NCBI RefSeq assembly: GCF_030124145.1
Contig: NZ_JASKMS010000008.1
Span: forward strand, 219,175-283,174
DNA from: Streptomyces sp. 378
Lineage (GTDB): Bacteria; Actinomycetota; Actinomycetes; Streptomycetales; Streptomycetaceae
Reading direction: 5' to 3'
Length of the DNA: 64,000 nt
Shown here: piece by piece, positions 1-10,900 of the stretch
How positions within the stretch are numbered: position 1 is the stretch's first letter
How the letters are laid out: each line of letters opens with the position of its first letter
The notes under the pieces: model-generated
The model's input: the letters and a program-made list of their open reading frames with translations, nothing else
What the model was told of the DNA's origin: nothing
The model's database searches: none
Program-made: the position numbers and the translations under genes

Positions 1-1
1 C

Positions 2-748
2 TTCGACCTGATGCCCGGTGAGGTCCTCGCCGTCATCGGAGACAACGGAGCGGGCAAGACCAGCCTCATCAAGGCACTCACCGGTGCGGTCGTCCCGGAC
101 GAGGGCGAGATCCGCCTCAACGGCGAGCCGATCCAGTTCTCCGGCCCGCAGAGTGCCCGCGCCCACGGCATCGAGACGGTCTACCAGGACCTGGCCGTGG
201 CCGCGTCCATGGACATCGCCTCGAACATGTTCCTCGGCCGTGAGCTCCGCCGCCCCGGCGTCCTCGGCAGCGTCTTCCGCATGCTGGACAAGAAGCGCAT
301 GCGGAAGGAGGCCGCCGAGCACATGGCCGACCTGAAGATCGGCCTGCGCTCGCTGACCCAGTCGGTCGAGACGCTCTCCGGCGGACAGCGGCAGGCCGTC
401 GCGGTCGCCCGTTCCGTCGCCTGGGCCCGCAGTGTCGTCGTCATGGACGAGCCCACCGCCGCCCTCGGCGTCAAGGAGTCCGGACAGGTCCTCGACCTCA
501 TCCGCCGGGTCCGCGACAAGGGCATGCCGGTGGTGCTGATCAGCCACAACATGCCCCATGTCTTCGAGATCGCCGACCGGATCCACATCCACCGGCTGGG
601 TCGGCGCGCCGCCGTGATCAAGCCGGCCGACTACTCCATGGCGGAGGTCGTGGCCATCATGACCGGCGCACTCACCGTCGACGCGGCCGGGGATACTGTC
701 GTAGCGGATTCCGCGGCGGCGAAGGCCGCTGGAGTCCAGGCCAACTGA
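2..748 (+). CDS. Sugar ABC transporter ATP-binding protein, 5'-truncated by window edge
   Basis: Cytoplasmic ATPase of a carbohydrate importer. The reading frame is open at the window edge, so the true start lies outside; the ATG at 11 is internal. Visible motifs are Walker A GDNGAGKTS, signature LSGGQRQ, Walker B VVVMDEPTAALG and the H-loop in ISHNM. Only one ATPase domain of about 250 residues is present, as in the short FrcA-type subunits rather than the two-domain RbsA/XylG type. A LacI regulator follows 65 bp downstream, which fits a sugar-inducible operon. The transported sugar cannot be told from the sequence. Confidence 0.9.
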   Translation, partial: FDLMPGEVLAVIGDNGAGKTSLIKALTGAVVPDEGEIRLNGEPIQFSGPQSARAHGIETVYQDLAVAASMDIASNMFLGRELRRPGVLGSVFRMLDKKRMRKEAAEHMADLKIGLRSLTQSVETLSGGQRQAVAVARSVAWARSVVVMDEPTAALGVKESGQVLDLIRRVRDKGMPVVLISHNMPHVFEIADRIHIHRLGRRAAVIKPADYSMAEVVAIMTGALTVDAAGDTVVADSAAAKAAGVQAN

Positions 749-812
749 AGCACTCACAGGTACCGGCCGAGGCCGCGGCCGGGACCGACGAGCACAGGAG
801 ACTGTTTCCTCC

Positions 813-1844
813 ATGGCAGCGAACCGCCGCCCGACCATGGCAGACGTCGCCCGAGAAGTGGGCGTCAGCGCCAAGACCGTCTCCCGGGTTCTCAATGAGG
901 ACGGATACGCCTCGGAACAGACCAGGGAACAGGTTCTCGCCGCCGTTGCCAAGCTCGGCTTCCAGCCGAACCTCATGGCCCGCAACATCCGGGTGGGAGG
1001 GCCCGACACCACGATCGGACTGGTCGTCCCCGACCTGGCCAACCCCTTCTTCGGGGCCGTGGCCAGGAGTATCGAGGACACGGTCCGCGACCGGGGCCTG
1101 ACCCTGCTCGTGGGCTCCTCCGCGGACGACCCCGACCGCGAGCGCTCGTTGACCGACAAGTTCCTCGCCCGCCGCGTCAGCATCCTCATGGTCGTACCGT
1201 CCGTCGGCGCCGACCACTCCCCTCTCAAAGCCCACCGCACCGCGGGACTGCCCGTCGTCTTCATCGACCGCCCCGGCACGGGCCTGGCCACGGACAGCGT
1301 CGTCAGCTCCAACCGGGACGGCTCCCACGAGGGCGTCGCCCACCTGATCGCCCATGGACACCGGCGCATCGGCTTCATCGGCGACCTGCCCACCAAGCTC
1401 TACACCCGCCGCGAGCGCCTGGCCGGCTACCGCGCGGCGCTGCAGGAAGCCGAGATTCCCTACGACCGCTCACTCGTCGTCAGCGCGCACGACCAGCAGG
1501 GCGCCGAGGCGGTGACCGCGAAACTGCTCGACCTGGCCGATCCCCCCACGGCCCTGTACGCGGGCAACAACATCATGGCGATGGGCATAGTGGCCGAACT
1601 CGCCCGCAGCAAGCGCAAGGACGTCGCCTTCGTCGCCTTCGACGACGTCTCGCTCGCCGAAGCCCTCGAACCGGCGCTGACCGTCGTGGCCCAGGACCCC
1701 GGGGAAATCGGCAGGACCGCGGCGGCGACCGCCCTCGCCCGCCTGGACGGCGACCGGTCCCGGGCACGGACCGTCACCGTCCCCACCCGCTTGATCGTCC
1801 GAGGCTCGGGCGAACAGCGGGCGCCCGGCACACGGGAGTCATGA
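813..1844 (+). CDS. LacI-family transcriptional regulator
   Basis: 343-residue sugar-responsive repressor. Residues about 9-60 form the LacI helix-turn-helix and hinge (MADVAREVGVSAKTVSRVL), followed by a periplasmic-binding-protein-like effector domain to the C-terminus. The start is the ATG at 813, preceded by a GGAG-like site. It lies directly after the sugar ABC ATPase gene, which it probably controls together with the upstream transporter genes. The effector is not identifiable. Confidence 0.92.
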   Translation: MAANRRPTMADVAREVGVSAKTVSRVLNEDGYASEQTREQVLAAVAKLGFQPNLMARNIRVGGPDTTIGLVVPDLANPFFGAVARSIEDTVRDRGLTLLVGSSADDPDRERSLTDKFLARRVSILMVVPSVGADHSPLKAHRTAGLPVVFIDRPGTGLATDSVVSSNRDGSHEGVAHLIAHGHRRIGFIGDLPTKLYTRRERLAGYRAALQEAEIPYDRSLVVSAHDQQGAEAVTAKLLDLADPPTALYAGNNIMAMGIVAELARSKRKDVAFVAFDDVSLAEALEPALTVVAQDPGEIGRTAAATALARLDGDRSRARTVTVPTRLIVRGSGEQRAPGTRES

Positions 1845-1881
1845 ACGGGCCGTCTCCGCCGGGGCGGGGGCATCTGCCCTG

Positions 1882-2445
1882 TCATGTGGCCGGGCCGGAC
1901 ACGGACTCGATCCACTCCTCGACGGCGACGACATCCGCCCACTGCGGGAACAACCGCTCGATGAGGACCCGGTGCACCTCCGGGTCGGTGTCCAGGCAGG
2001 CGTCGGCGAGGACGGTGAGCCCGAAGTCCAGATCGTTCGCCTGGCACACGGTGGACAGCACCACGGCGCTGGTGGCGATGCCGGTGAGCACGAGGCTGTC
2101 GATGCCGCGCGCCCGCAGCACCACGTCGAGATCGCTGCCCGAGAACGCGCTCGCCCGCCTCTTGGTGACCACCACACCCGGCCGGGGCGCGACCTCGGGG
2201 TGGATCTCGGTGCCCGGGGCGCCCTCGACGTAGAGGCCGGCCTGTGCGACGGCGGCGAGAGCCCTGTTGCGCGTCCCGACCTCCGGGAAACCGGGACGCA
2301 GTGCGATGACCACGTAGATCACCGGGATGCCCGCCGCCCGGGCCCCGTCGATGGCCCTGCGCAGGCGCGACAGGTATCCGGAGCCGTCGTCGGCGATGTC
2401 CACGATGGCCCGTTGGACGTCCATCACGAGTAAGGCGTTGCTCAA
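1882..2445 (-). CDS. Isochorismatase-fold (cysteine hydrolase family) protein lacking the catalytic Cys
   Basis: 187-residue single-domain protein of the isochorismatase-like hydrolase fold. The N-terminal Asp motif (LVMDVQ) and the central Lys (VVTKRR) are present. The usual nucleophile motif, in which a Cys follows the TG(V/I)xT turn, reads TGIATSAVVLST, so a Val sits at the Cys position. Enzymes of this fold hydrolyse amides or enol ethers; without the Cys the activity here is uncertain. It is convergent with the LacI gene and has no obvious operon partner. Confidence 0.85.
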   Translation of the reverse strand: MSNALLVMDVQRAIVDIADDGSGYLSRLRRAIDGARAAGIPVIYVVIALRPGFPEVGTRNRALAAVAQAGLYVEGAPGTEIHPEVAPRPGVVVTKRRASAFSGSDLDVVLRARGIDSLVLTGIATSAVVLSTVCQANDLDFGLTVLADACLDTDPEVHRVLIERLFPQWADVVAVEEWIESVSGPAT

Positions 2446-2573
2446 GTGGCCTCCAGAAGAGTGGAGTTCAGGTGCCGGAAGGGTCCGGCTTCCGACGGTC
2501 GAATCGTACGGCCCTAGGCCCCGGGGGGCTGGACGCCGCTTCGACCGGTGGCGGGGCCGGGATCCGGCGGAAC

Positions 2574-3404
2574 TCAGCGAGGAGTGTCGGATACGCCATC
2601 GCCGCGTGGCGCCACATGGAAGTCGAACGCGAGCGTCCCGGGATCCAGGGCCGTCGCCCCGCCGTCGACGGTGAGCACGGCGCCATTCACATACGACGCC
2701 GCCGGGGACAGCAGCCAGTCGACGGCCTCCGCGATCTCACGCGGCTCACCCGGCCGACCCAGGGGAAGGAGCCTGGTCACCTCTTCGTAGGCCGCCCCCA
2801 CACCGTCTCCTCCCAAGTCCGCTTCCTCGGCGAAACGCGCCATGCGGCGGTCGGCCATCTCGCTTCTCACCCAGCTGGGACACACGATGTTGGCACGCAC
2901 GCCCTGACGTCCGTAATCGACGGCGACGGAACGGCAGAGCTGGAGCAGGGCCGCCTTGGACGTGGCGTACGGGGCGTTGCTCGTGCCGTTGCGCAGCGCG
3001 GACACCGAAGCGACCGCGACCACAGCCCCGCTCGTCTCCACCAAGTGCGGGATCGCCGCGCGAAGGAGCAACAGCGGGCCGGTGACGTTGGTGCGCATCA
3101 CCTCGTCCCAGTCCTCCATCGACAGGTCGCCCACGGCCCCACCACGCCCGATACCTGCGTTGAGTACGAGTCCGTCGATGCGTCCGTACGCGGCCAGGGC
3201 GGCTCGGACGAGACCGCCGACGGCCTCGGGGTCCCCGATGTCGGACGGATGCGCGAGTGCTCCGGTCTCCGTCTCAAGGCGTCGCAACGGCTCGCTTCGC
3301 CGGCCGGAGACGACCACGTGGTGACCTTCTTCGCGCAGGAGCCGGGCGGTGGCCTCCCCAATGCCCGTACCTCCACCGGTCACGATGACAACTCGTCGGT
3401 GCAC
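2574..3404 (-). CDS. Short-chain dehydrogenase/reductase (SDR)
   Basis: 276-residue NAD(P)-dependent oxidoreductase of the classical SDR family. The cofactor motif is TGGGTGIGEA at the N-terminus, followed by the NAG motif (LVLNAGIG), the catalytic Ser region (VASVSALR) and YATSK carrying the Tyr and Lys. The C-terminus has the usual VNGAVLTVDGG. I chose the GTG at 3404 because an AAGGAG lies upstream, although its spacing of about 14 nt is long; an ATG at 3467 in the same frame lacks a ribosome binding site. Substrate unknown. Confidence 0.85.
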   Translation of the reverse strand: MHRRVVIVTGGGTGIGEATARLLREEGHHVVVSGRRSEPLRRLETETGALAHPSDIGDPEAVGGLVRAALAAYGRIDGLVLNAGIGRGGAVGDLSMEDWDEVMRTNVTGPLLLLRAAIPHLVETSGAVVAVASVSALRNGTSNAPYATSKAALLQLCRSVAVDYGRQGVRANIVCPSWVRSEMADRRMARFAEEADLGGDGVGAAYEEVTRLLPLGRPGEPREIAEAVDWLLSPAASYVNGAVLTVDGGATALDPGTLAFDFHVAPRGDGVSDTPR

Positions 3405-3884
3405 GACTGCTGTTCCGGCTCCTTCCGGGTCGCAGGACGCAGCCGAGTCTAGAACCCGCTGATGCATCGCTGACGACTTTGAGACACAGCACGGTGCGGT
3501 GGCGGTGGTAGGGGGAACCCGCCACCTGATTACCTGTCGTCCAGCCGAGGCAAGCCCTTCACCCGGCCCGCCCGCGGCATCGGCACGTCCTGGCCGGAAC
3601 GTGCTCGCCGCATCGCTCCCACGGCCTTCTCGGCTTTCAGAAGTCAACTTGGCACAGCAAGGCGCCGCTCCGGCTCTCGAGCCATGCCGGAGCCACTGGG
3701 CGGGCAACTGGTCCGGATGGAACAAGGGTTCACGCACCCCGCCGTCGTGGGAGCGACGGCGGGGTGCGCACGGTTCACGGTCCTGCCGACGAGCGGCCCG
3801 CGAGCGAACGAGCAGGCTCGGCCTCGCGCCCACCGGGTAACGGGGCCCGTGCCCGCTCCCGGCAGAAGGGCCGTAGGCCTTCGG
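3405..3884. other. Intergenic region without a recognisable gene
   Basis: 480 bp between two minus-strand genes. I see no convincing reading frame. It contains the upstream region of the SDR gene and a strong hairpin at 3733-3768, listed separately. Confidence 0.6.
3733..3768 (-). terminator. Perfect 15-bp hairpin, probable terminator
   Basis: Arms 3733-3747 and 3754-3768 are perfectly complementary with a 6-nt loop. It lies 117 bp beyond the stop of the alpha/beta hydrolase gene that ends at 3885 on the minus strand. No T-tract is present, as is common in Streptomyces. Confidence 0.6.
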
Positions 3885-4817
<933 letters not shown>

Positions 4818-5657
4818 TCAGCGGACCGTGCGGGCCGCCCGCTCCACGATGCGGGCGACGGCCTCGGGGCGGGACACGGATACCGCGTGTGATGCGTCGA
4901 CGGTCGTGGTGCGGGCCCCGGCGCGGGCCGACATGTAACGCTGGGCGGCCACGGGGATGTTGAGATCCTCGGTCGTGACCAACGACCAGGAGGGGATCGT
5001 CTTCCAGGCGGCTTCCGTCGACTTCTCCTCCAGCGCCGCGGCGGCGATCGGACGCTGTCCCGCTGCCATGAGCCTGGCCTTGGCCGCCGGCACGTCCGCG
5101 GCGAACTGGTGGCGGAACTTCTCCGGCTTGATGTACACGTCCGCGCCCTGATCGCCGTTCGGCAGCGTGTAGTTGACGGACTCGATTGCCTGGCCCAGGG
5201 TGCTGCCGGGGAACTTGTTCGTCAGCCCGAGCGAGCTCTCGCCCGTGTCGGGCAGGAACGCGGCGATGTAGACCAGCGCCTTCACCTTGCCCTCCAGGCC
5301 CGCGGCGGCCTGGCTGATAACGGTACCTCCGTAGGAGTGACCGACCAGGACGACGGGCCCCTCGATGTGGTCGACGACGCTGCGCAGGTAGGCGGCATCG
5401 GTCGCCGGACCACGCAGCGGGTTGGCGGCGGACACCACGGGGTGGCCCGCACGCTGCAGCCGAGTGACCACACCGTCCCAGCTTGCGGCATCGGCGAAGG
5501 CCCCGTGCTCCAGCACGATCGTGGGACGTATCGGATGATGGGGCGCCGCACCGGCCGCGCCGGGCAGGGTGACGGCGGCCACGGACAGCCCCACGGCCGC
5601 TGTGGCACCGAGCAGGGCGGTTCTGCGGCTCGGACGGGCCAGGCGGGTGATGCGCAT
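4818..5657 (-). CDS. Secreted alpha/beta hydrolase
   Basis: 279-residue alpha/beta hydrolase with a Tat-like export signal: SRRTALLGATAAVGLSVAAV followed by an AxA-like cleavage region near residue 38. The mature part has the oxyanion strand LEHGAFADAASW, nucleophile elbow VGHSYGGTV and a C-terminal His in DASHAVSVS, as in the EstC/methylesterase-like family. The start at 5657 is chosen because a GAGG-type site lies about 10 nt upstream and the signal peptide then begins correctly. It probably acts outside the cell on an ester. Confidence 0.87.
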   Translation of the reverse strand: MRITRLARPSRRTALLGATAAVGLSVAAVTLPGAAGAAPHHPIRPTIVLEHGAFADAASWDGVVTRLQRAGHPVVSAANPLRGPATDAAYLRSVVDHIEGPVVLVGHSYGGTVISQAAAGLEGKVKALVYIAAFLPDTGESSLGLTNKFPGSTLGQAIESVNYTLPNGDQGADVYIKPEKFRHQFAADVPAAKARLMAAGQRPIAAAALEEKSTEAAWKTIPSWSLVTTEDLNIPVAAQRYMSARAGARTTTVDASHAVSVSRPEAVARIVERAARTVR

Positions 5658-6053
5658 GCGTGAATGTCCTCTTCCTTGGTTGTCGGCCCTCACCGGGCCG
5701 CGCCGGAGCGGCGAGTGCCTTTGTGGATGACCGAGTTGATGTGCGTTCCGTCTGAGCCGGCTGGTCGGCACGGATCGGAGGATGGTGGGCGACGCGCGAC
5801 TGCGGCCCGGAGAGCGGCCGGCGGGCTGCGGCCCGACCCGGCCCCGGAGCATCGCCCGACCCCGCAACGGCCGGGGCGGAACGTCTTTCGTCCTGTCCTG
5901 CGAGGAGAGGACAGGGCCGGTTCACCCCGGGAACGGGATGTTCGTTCGCGGGCGTCGAACGTGGCTGCGTGAGGCCGGGTGGTCCGCCACTTCCCGATGT
6001 GATCGAGCCTGTGGTCGTGGGCGTTCCTCGGTTCTCACGCTTCGTGAGGATCC
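5658..6053. other. Intergenic region without a recognisable gene
   Basis: About 400 bp upstream of the secreted hydrolase gene and downstream of the beta-lactamase-like gene. No coding frame stands out. A short hairpin (CTCACG...CGTGAG) close to 6036-6050 may end the beta-lactamase-like transcript. Confidence 0.5.
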
Positions 6054-7202
6054 TCAGTCGGTGGAGTCCAGGACGTCGTAGACCTGCCTCATGTAGCTGA
6101 GGGTGCGCTCCGAGCCGAGGATTCCGTCGCCCAGCCGGTTCATCGTGTACGAGAACGTGACGCGCCGGTCGAGGTCCATCATGACGATCGAACCGCCCCG
6201 GCCGACCCAGAAGCAGACTCTTCCGGTGGGCATGTGCGGCATCGTCCTCGCATCGGCGAGCGCGAAGCCGAGGCCCCAGCGCACGGGAACGCCCAGGAAC
6301 AGGTCGACCCCGTCAGCCTGTACGTCGAGGGCCTTCTCGACCGTCTCCGTGGAGAGGAGCCGTTGGCCGTTGACCTGTCCGCGCCGTGAGATCACGGAGA
6401 GGGCACGGGCCATGCCTCGTGCGTTACCGTGCCCGTTGACGGCGCCGAGTTCGGCGCGGCGCCACCGCGGGGTGTCGACGTGCTCGTCCCGGGCGGGGCT
6501 TCCTAGCAAGGTCTTGGTGAAGATCCCCTCGGGGTCGAGGCCGGCGGGTATGCCGGAGAGCGGCGACGGGGCGACCAGCTCGGCGATACGCGGCCAGTCG
6601 GCCTCCCGCGCACCGATCTGGACGTCGGCTCGCGACGGTGCGGCGATCTCGGTGTCGACGAACTCGGTCAGCGTACGGCCGCTGACCCGCCGGACCAGCT
6701 CTCCCACGAGCTGCCCCTGAGTCTGCACGTGGTAGCCCGAGGCACTGCCCGGCTCCCACCAGGGCGCCTGCGCGGCCAGCCGGGCGCTCGCGGTCGGCCA
6801 GTCGTACAGATCGTCCACGGTGAAGGGCTGCTCCCAGCCGGAGAGCCCCGAGGTGTGGGCCAGAACATGCCGCACCTCGATGCCCTGCTTGCCCTGAGCA
6901 GCGAATTCGGGCCAGTAGTGCGCGACCGGACGGTGAAGGTCCAGTGCCCCCCGGTCGACGAGGACGAGGGCCGCCAGATTGCTGAGGGTCTTGGTGGTCG
7001 ACCACAGGCTGACCAATGTGTCCTCGTGCCACGGGACGGTCCGCGCTTCGTCGGCATGCCCTCCCCACAGATCGACTTCCATGACTCCGTCCACATCGAC
7101 GGCGATCGACGCCCCCAGCTCCTCGCCGGACTCCAGGTGCGCTGCCAGCGCCGCTCGGACCGGTTCGAACCGGGCGGTGTTCGTTCCTGCGACGATGACC
7201 AT
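6054..7202 (-). CDS. Serine hydrolase, beta-lactamase / EstB-like class C family
   Basis: 382-residue penicillin-binding-protein-fold serine hydrolase. The SxxK motif is STTK (in LWSTTKTLSNL) and a YxxxT motif lies in SGYHVQTQGQ. The C-terminal part (FWVGRGGSIVMMDLD) resembles the third conserved block. No signal peptide is visible, so a cytoplasmic esterase is more likely than a resistance beta-lactamase. The ATG at 7202 has a GAGGGAAAG site just upstream. Confidence 0.88.
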   Translation of the reverse strand: MVIVAGTNTARFEPVRAALAAHLESGEELGASIAVDVDGVMEVDLWGGHADEARTVPWHEDTLVSLWSTTKTLSNLAALVLVDRGALDLHRPVAHYWPEFAAQGKQGIEVRHVLAHTSGLSGWEQPFTVDDLYDWPTASARLAAQAPWWEPGSASGYHVQTQGQLVGELVRRVSGRTLTEFVDTEIAAPSRADVQIGAREADWPRIAELVAPSPLSGIPAGLDPEGIFTKTLLGSPARDEHVDTPRWRRAELGAVNGHGNARGMARALSVISRRGQVNGQRLLSTETVEKALDVQADGVDLFLGVPVRWGLGFALADARTMPHMPTGRVCFWVGRGGSIVMMDLDRRVTFSYTMNRLGDGILGSERTLSYMRQVYDVLDSTD

Positions 7203-7932
7203 GTCTTTCCCTCGCTCCTGACGACGACCGTTCGCTCCGTCAACGGGGAGAAGGCCACGCTGGTTCACGCCGCGTCGCAGGTGAGACGCGTCTGTATCGC
7301 TGCCTTTCGCGCAGGAGGTCATTGGCCGTCCCGATCCGTGGCCAGGGTGGTCGAGCACCCTGGCATGGCCCGTGCGCGCGGCCGTCACCTCCCCCTCGGC
7401 GAGCACTCGGCCGAGGCATGCCGGCGGCGGGGGCGGCCGACGTGGCGGCCGGTCCGGTGTTCGAGCAGGCTGGTCTCGTCCCGATCCACGGCGCACACCG
7501 TGCTCGGCGTTCCACGGACCGGGGCTCCCCCGTGGGCGAGGGAGCCGCACAGCGTATGGCCGCCGGCAGGGGCCTTCCGGTCAGGACGGGCGGCGTGCGG
7601 CGTGGCTGCGGGTCCCGCCGCGTGGCGGGAGCGCCCTCGCCACGGCGGCCCGTCACGGCTCCGACGACGTCGATCGCGCCCGGTGGCGCCCTGCTAATGT
7701 CCTGACCGGTATGCGGGAAGCGGACGACGAGGTCCTCGCCCCCCCCTCCCCTACTCCGGTCCCTCGCTTCGGCGGACGGGTCACCGCGTGGGAGAGCCGC
7801 GGGGGCCCGGGTGGGCCGGCACCCGATGTTCGTCACCGCGGCAGTGGCAGTGGATCTCCCACATGTGCGCGGGTCATGGTCATGTGGGTGGCCCGACGGT
7901 GGCGCCGTCGAGCAGGATTCTGGGTGGGTACG
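7203..7932. other. Long upstream region of the AfsR-type gene; no recognisable gene
   Basis: About 730 bp separate the divergent beta-lactamase-like gene from the AfsR-type regulator. Both strands have long high-GC open frames, but their arginine/proline-rich translations look like composition artefacts. A short inverted repeat (CAGGGTG...CACCCTG) lies near 7341-7362. ATG codons at 7876 and 7882 in the regulator frame could move its start into this region. Confidence 0.5.
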
Positions 7933-10900
7933 GTGACAGCTGCGGGGCGGGGTCTCGACTTCGGACTGCTGGGTCCGCTGGTGGTACGGCAGGCGGGCGC
8001 GGTACTCGATCCGGGCCGGCGCAGGCAGCGGCTTCTGCTGATCCGCCTGCTGCTCGCCGACGGCCGGGCGGTCGCTCCGCAGACGCTGTGCGAGGAACTG
8101 TGGCCGCAGCGACCGGGACAAAAGCCGGGCGGAGCGATGGGCTCCCTGCACGCCCATGTCAGCAAGATACGGGCGGTCCTGGAACCCCGGCATCTGCGCC
8201 GGGAGGGCCCCTTCGAGGTACTGGTCACCGAACCCCTGGGCTACGCCCTGCGGGTACCGCCCGAGAGCCGTGACACCGTGCGCTTCGAGCAGACCCTCGC
8301 CCAGGCACGCCGGTTCATGGATCAGGGCCGGGCCGAACGTGTCGTGGAAGAGGCCGGAAAGGCCCTGGAGATGTGGCGTGGCAGCGCGTTCGCCGACGCC
8401 GCGCACCACCTGTTCGCCCTCCACGAGGCTGCACGCCTGGAAGAACTGCGGCAGACCACCCGCGAGATCCGCACCACTGCCCTGCTCCTGCAAGGACGGG
8501 TTGCCGAAGCACTGGACGCGGCGCAGGGAATGACGACAGAGCATCCCCTGCGGGAGACCGGCTGGGCCCTGCTGCTGCGTGCCCTGTACCTCGCCGGCCG
8601 GCACCCCGAAGCGCTTCAGCGTTACACCGACCTGCGTCGGCACCTCGCCGACGAACTCGGCCTCGAACCCGGCCCCTCCCTGCGCGCTCTGCACCACGGC
8701 ATCCTCCACCACGATCTGCCTCCCCTCCGCTCAGCCGATGAGCTGCACAGGTCCGGCGCGGCTACGGTCCGCGGCGAGGCGTCCGGGCGCGGCCACGCCC
8801 CGGTCGGCCCCGCCGTGTCCGGAGGCCCTGACGAGGGTCAGGCGGCAGCGTCCGCCGGCCCGGCCGCCGACGAACCGGCCGAAGCAGCCGATCCGTCCGG
8901 TGCGAGTCGCGACCCGGCCGCGGATGACGAGGGAGCCGTGCCGGCGCCCTCGGCACGTCCGGCACAACTGCCGCGCGGTCTTCCGGTGTACGTGGGGCGG
9001 GAGGCCGAGGGCGCGTGGCTGTCGGCCGTGAGCGGTGCACCGGGCAGGCTCGACCCGGCCGTTGCCCCTGTCGTCGTCATCAGTGGTGCTCCCGGTGTCG
9101 GCAAGACCACCTTCGCCGTCCACCATGCCCACCGCATCGCCTCCGCCTTCCCCGACGGACAACTCTTCGTCAATCTGAACGGATTCCACTCCCACGCACC
9201 CGCCGTCGAACCCGGCAACGCCCTGCACGGCTTCATCACCGCCCTCGGCGTTCCCGCCCAGCGCATCCCCGAAGACACCTCCGGCCGCAGTGCTCTCTTC
9301 CGCAGTCTCCTCGCCGACCGGCGGGTCCTCCTCGTCCTGGACAACGCCCGCGACGAGCAACAGGTGCGCCCCCTGCTTCCCGGGGGAGCGGGCTGCCTCA
9401 CCCTGGTCACCAGTCGCAACCGACTCCCCGGCCTGATCGCCACCGACGGCGCCAAACCCCTCACCCTCCCGCTGCCCTCACAGACGGAAGCCCACCAAGC
9501 CCTCGAACGACGCCTGGGAACCGAACGACTGGTCGACGAGCCCACCGCCACGGCCGACATCATCCGCCTGTGCGGACGACTTCCCCTGGCCCTGTCCGTG
9601 GTCGCCGCCCGCGCCGAACTCGATCCCTCCCTCCCCCTTCTCGCCATCGCCGACGAGCTGCGGCACACCCACGGCGGCCTCGACGCGTTCACCGGCTTCG
9701 ACACCACCACCGACGTACGCGCCGTCTTCTCCTGGTCCTACCAGTTGCTGGACGAGTCCACGGCCCGGCTCTTCCGCCTTCTGGCCCTGCACCCCGGGCC
9801 CCATGTCACCGCACCCGCCGCCGCCAGCCTCGCCGGGCTCACCCTCGCGCGAACACGCCGCGCACTCGCCCACCTGCTCGGTTCCTGCCTCGTGGAACAA
9901 CCGCTGCCCGGCCGCTACAGCCTGCATGACCTCCTGCGCGGCTACGCGACCGAGCTCACGCACCTCCACGACACCACCCAGGAACGCCATGACGCCACTC
10001 TGCGGTCCATGGACCACTACATGTTCACCGCCTACGAGGCCAACCAACTCCTCAAACAGGACACGTCGTCCGACCTCGACCTCGGTGCGCCCGCCCCGGG
10101 AGTCACCCCGGAGAACCTCCCCACCGTGCAGCAGGCGGCCCGGTGGCTCGCCGCCGAGCACCGGGTGCTGTCCGGTCTGCTCCACACCGCGGTCGGCCGG
10201 GAACTGGACCACCACACCACCGGGCTGGCCTGGTCCCTCAAGGAGTACCTCAACCGCCAGGAGTTCTGGCCCGAGGCCATCGCCGCGCTGACTCCCGCCC
10301 TAGAAGTGGCCCGACGCCAGAACAACCGCCTTGAGGAAGGCCGTTGCCTACAGCACCTCGGCGGCATCCACGGTTATCTCGGCCACGAGGAGCAAGCCCT
10401 CCAGCACCTGCGACGCGCCGTCGCGATCTTCGAGGAGCTGGACGCAACCGGTGAGCAGGCCCGGGCCCACTACGTCACGGCGTGTGCGCTGTTCCTGTCC
10501 GGCCGGACCGAGGAAGCCGTGACGTCCTCCGAACGGGGGCTGGAGCTGTCCCGGGAGACAGGTGAGGAGCTGTGGTTGGCCGAGTGCCTCATCGAGCTCG
10601 CCTGGTTCCACTCCAACCTGGGACATCTCGAGCAAAGCCTGCTGTACAGCGAGGAGGGCATCGCCCTGTTCCGGCGTCTGGGCGCGCCGTGGCAGCTGGC
10701 CCAGGCCTGGGACATCCTGGGCTACAACCTCCGTATGCTCGGCCGTCACGAGGAATCGGTGGCCACCTACCTGCAGGCGACGCGGGCGTTCGAGGAACTG
10801 GGCGACCACAGGAACGCCATCGGCTCACTGATGCGGCTCGGCGACACCCGGCTGGCCCTGGGTGACCGGGAAGGCGCACGAGCGGACTGGGTCCACGCCC

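Noticed and set aside
6054..7202. Beta-lactam resistance gene
   Set aside because: No signal peptide is visible and motifs fit EstB-like esterases equally well.
7240..8712. A 490-codon minus-strand frame upstream of the beta-lactamase-like gene
   Set aside because: It overlaps the winged-helix part of the AfsR-type gene and has no recognisable fold.
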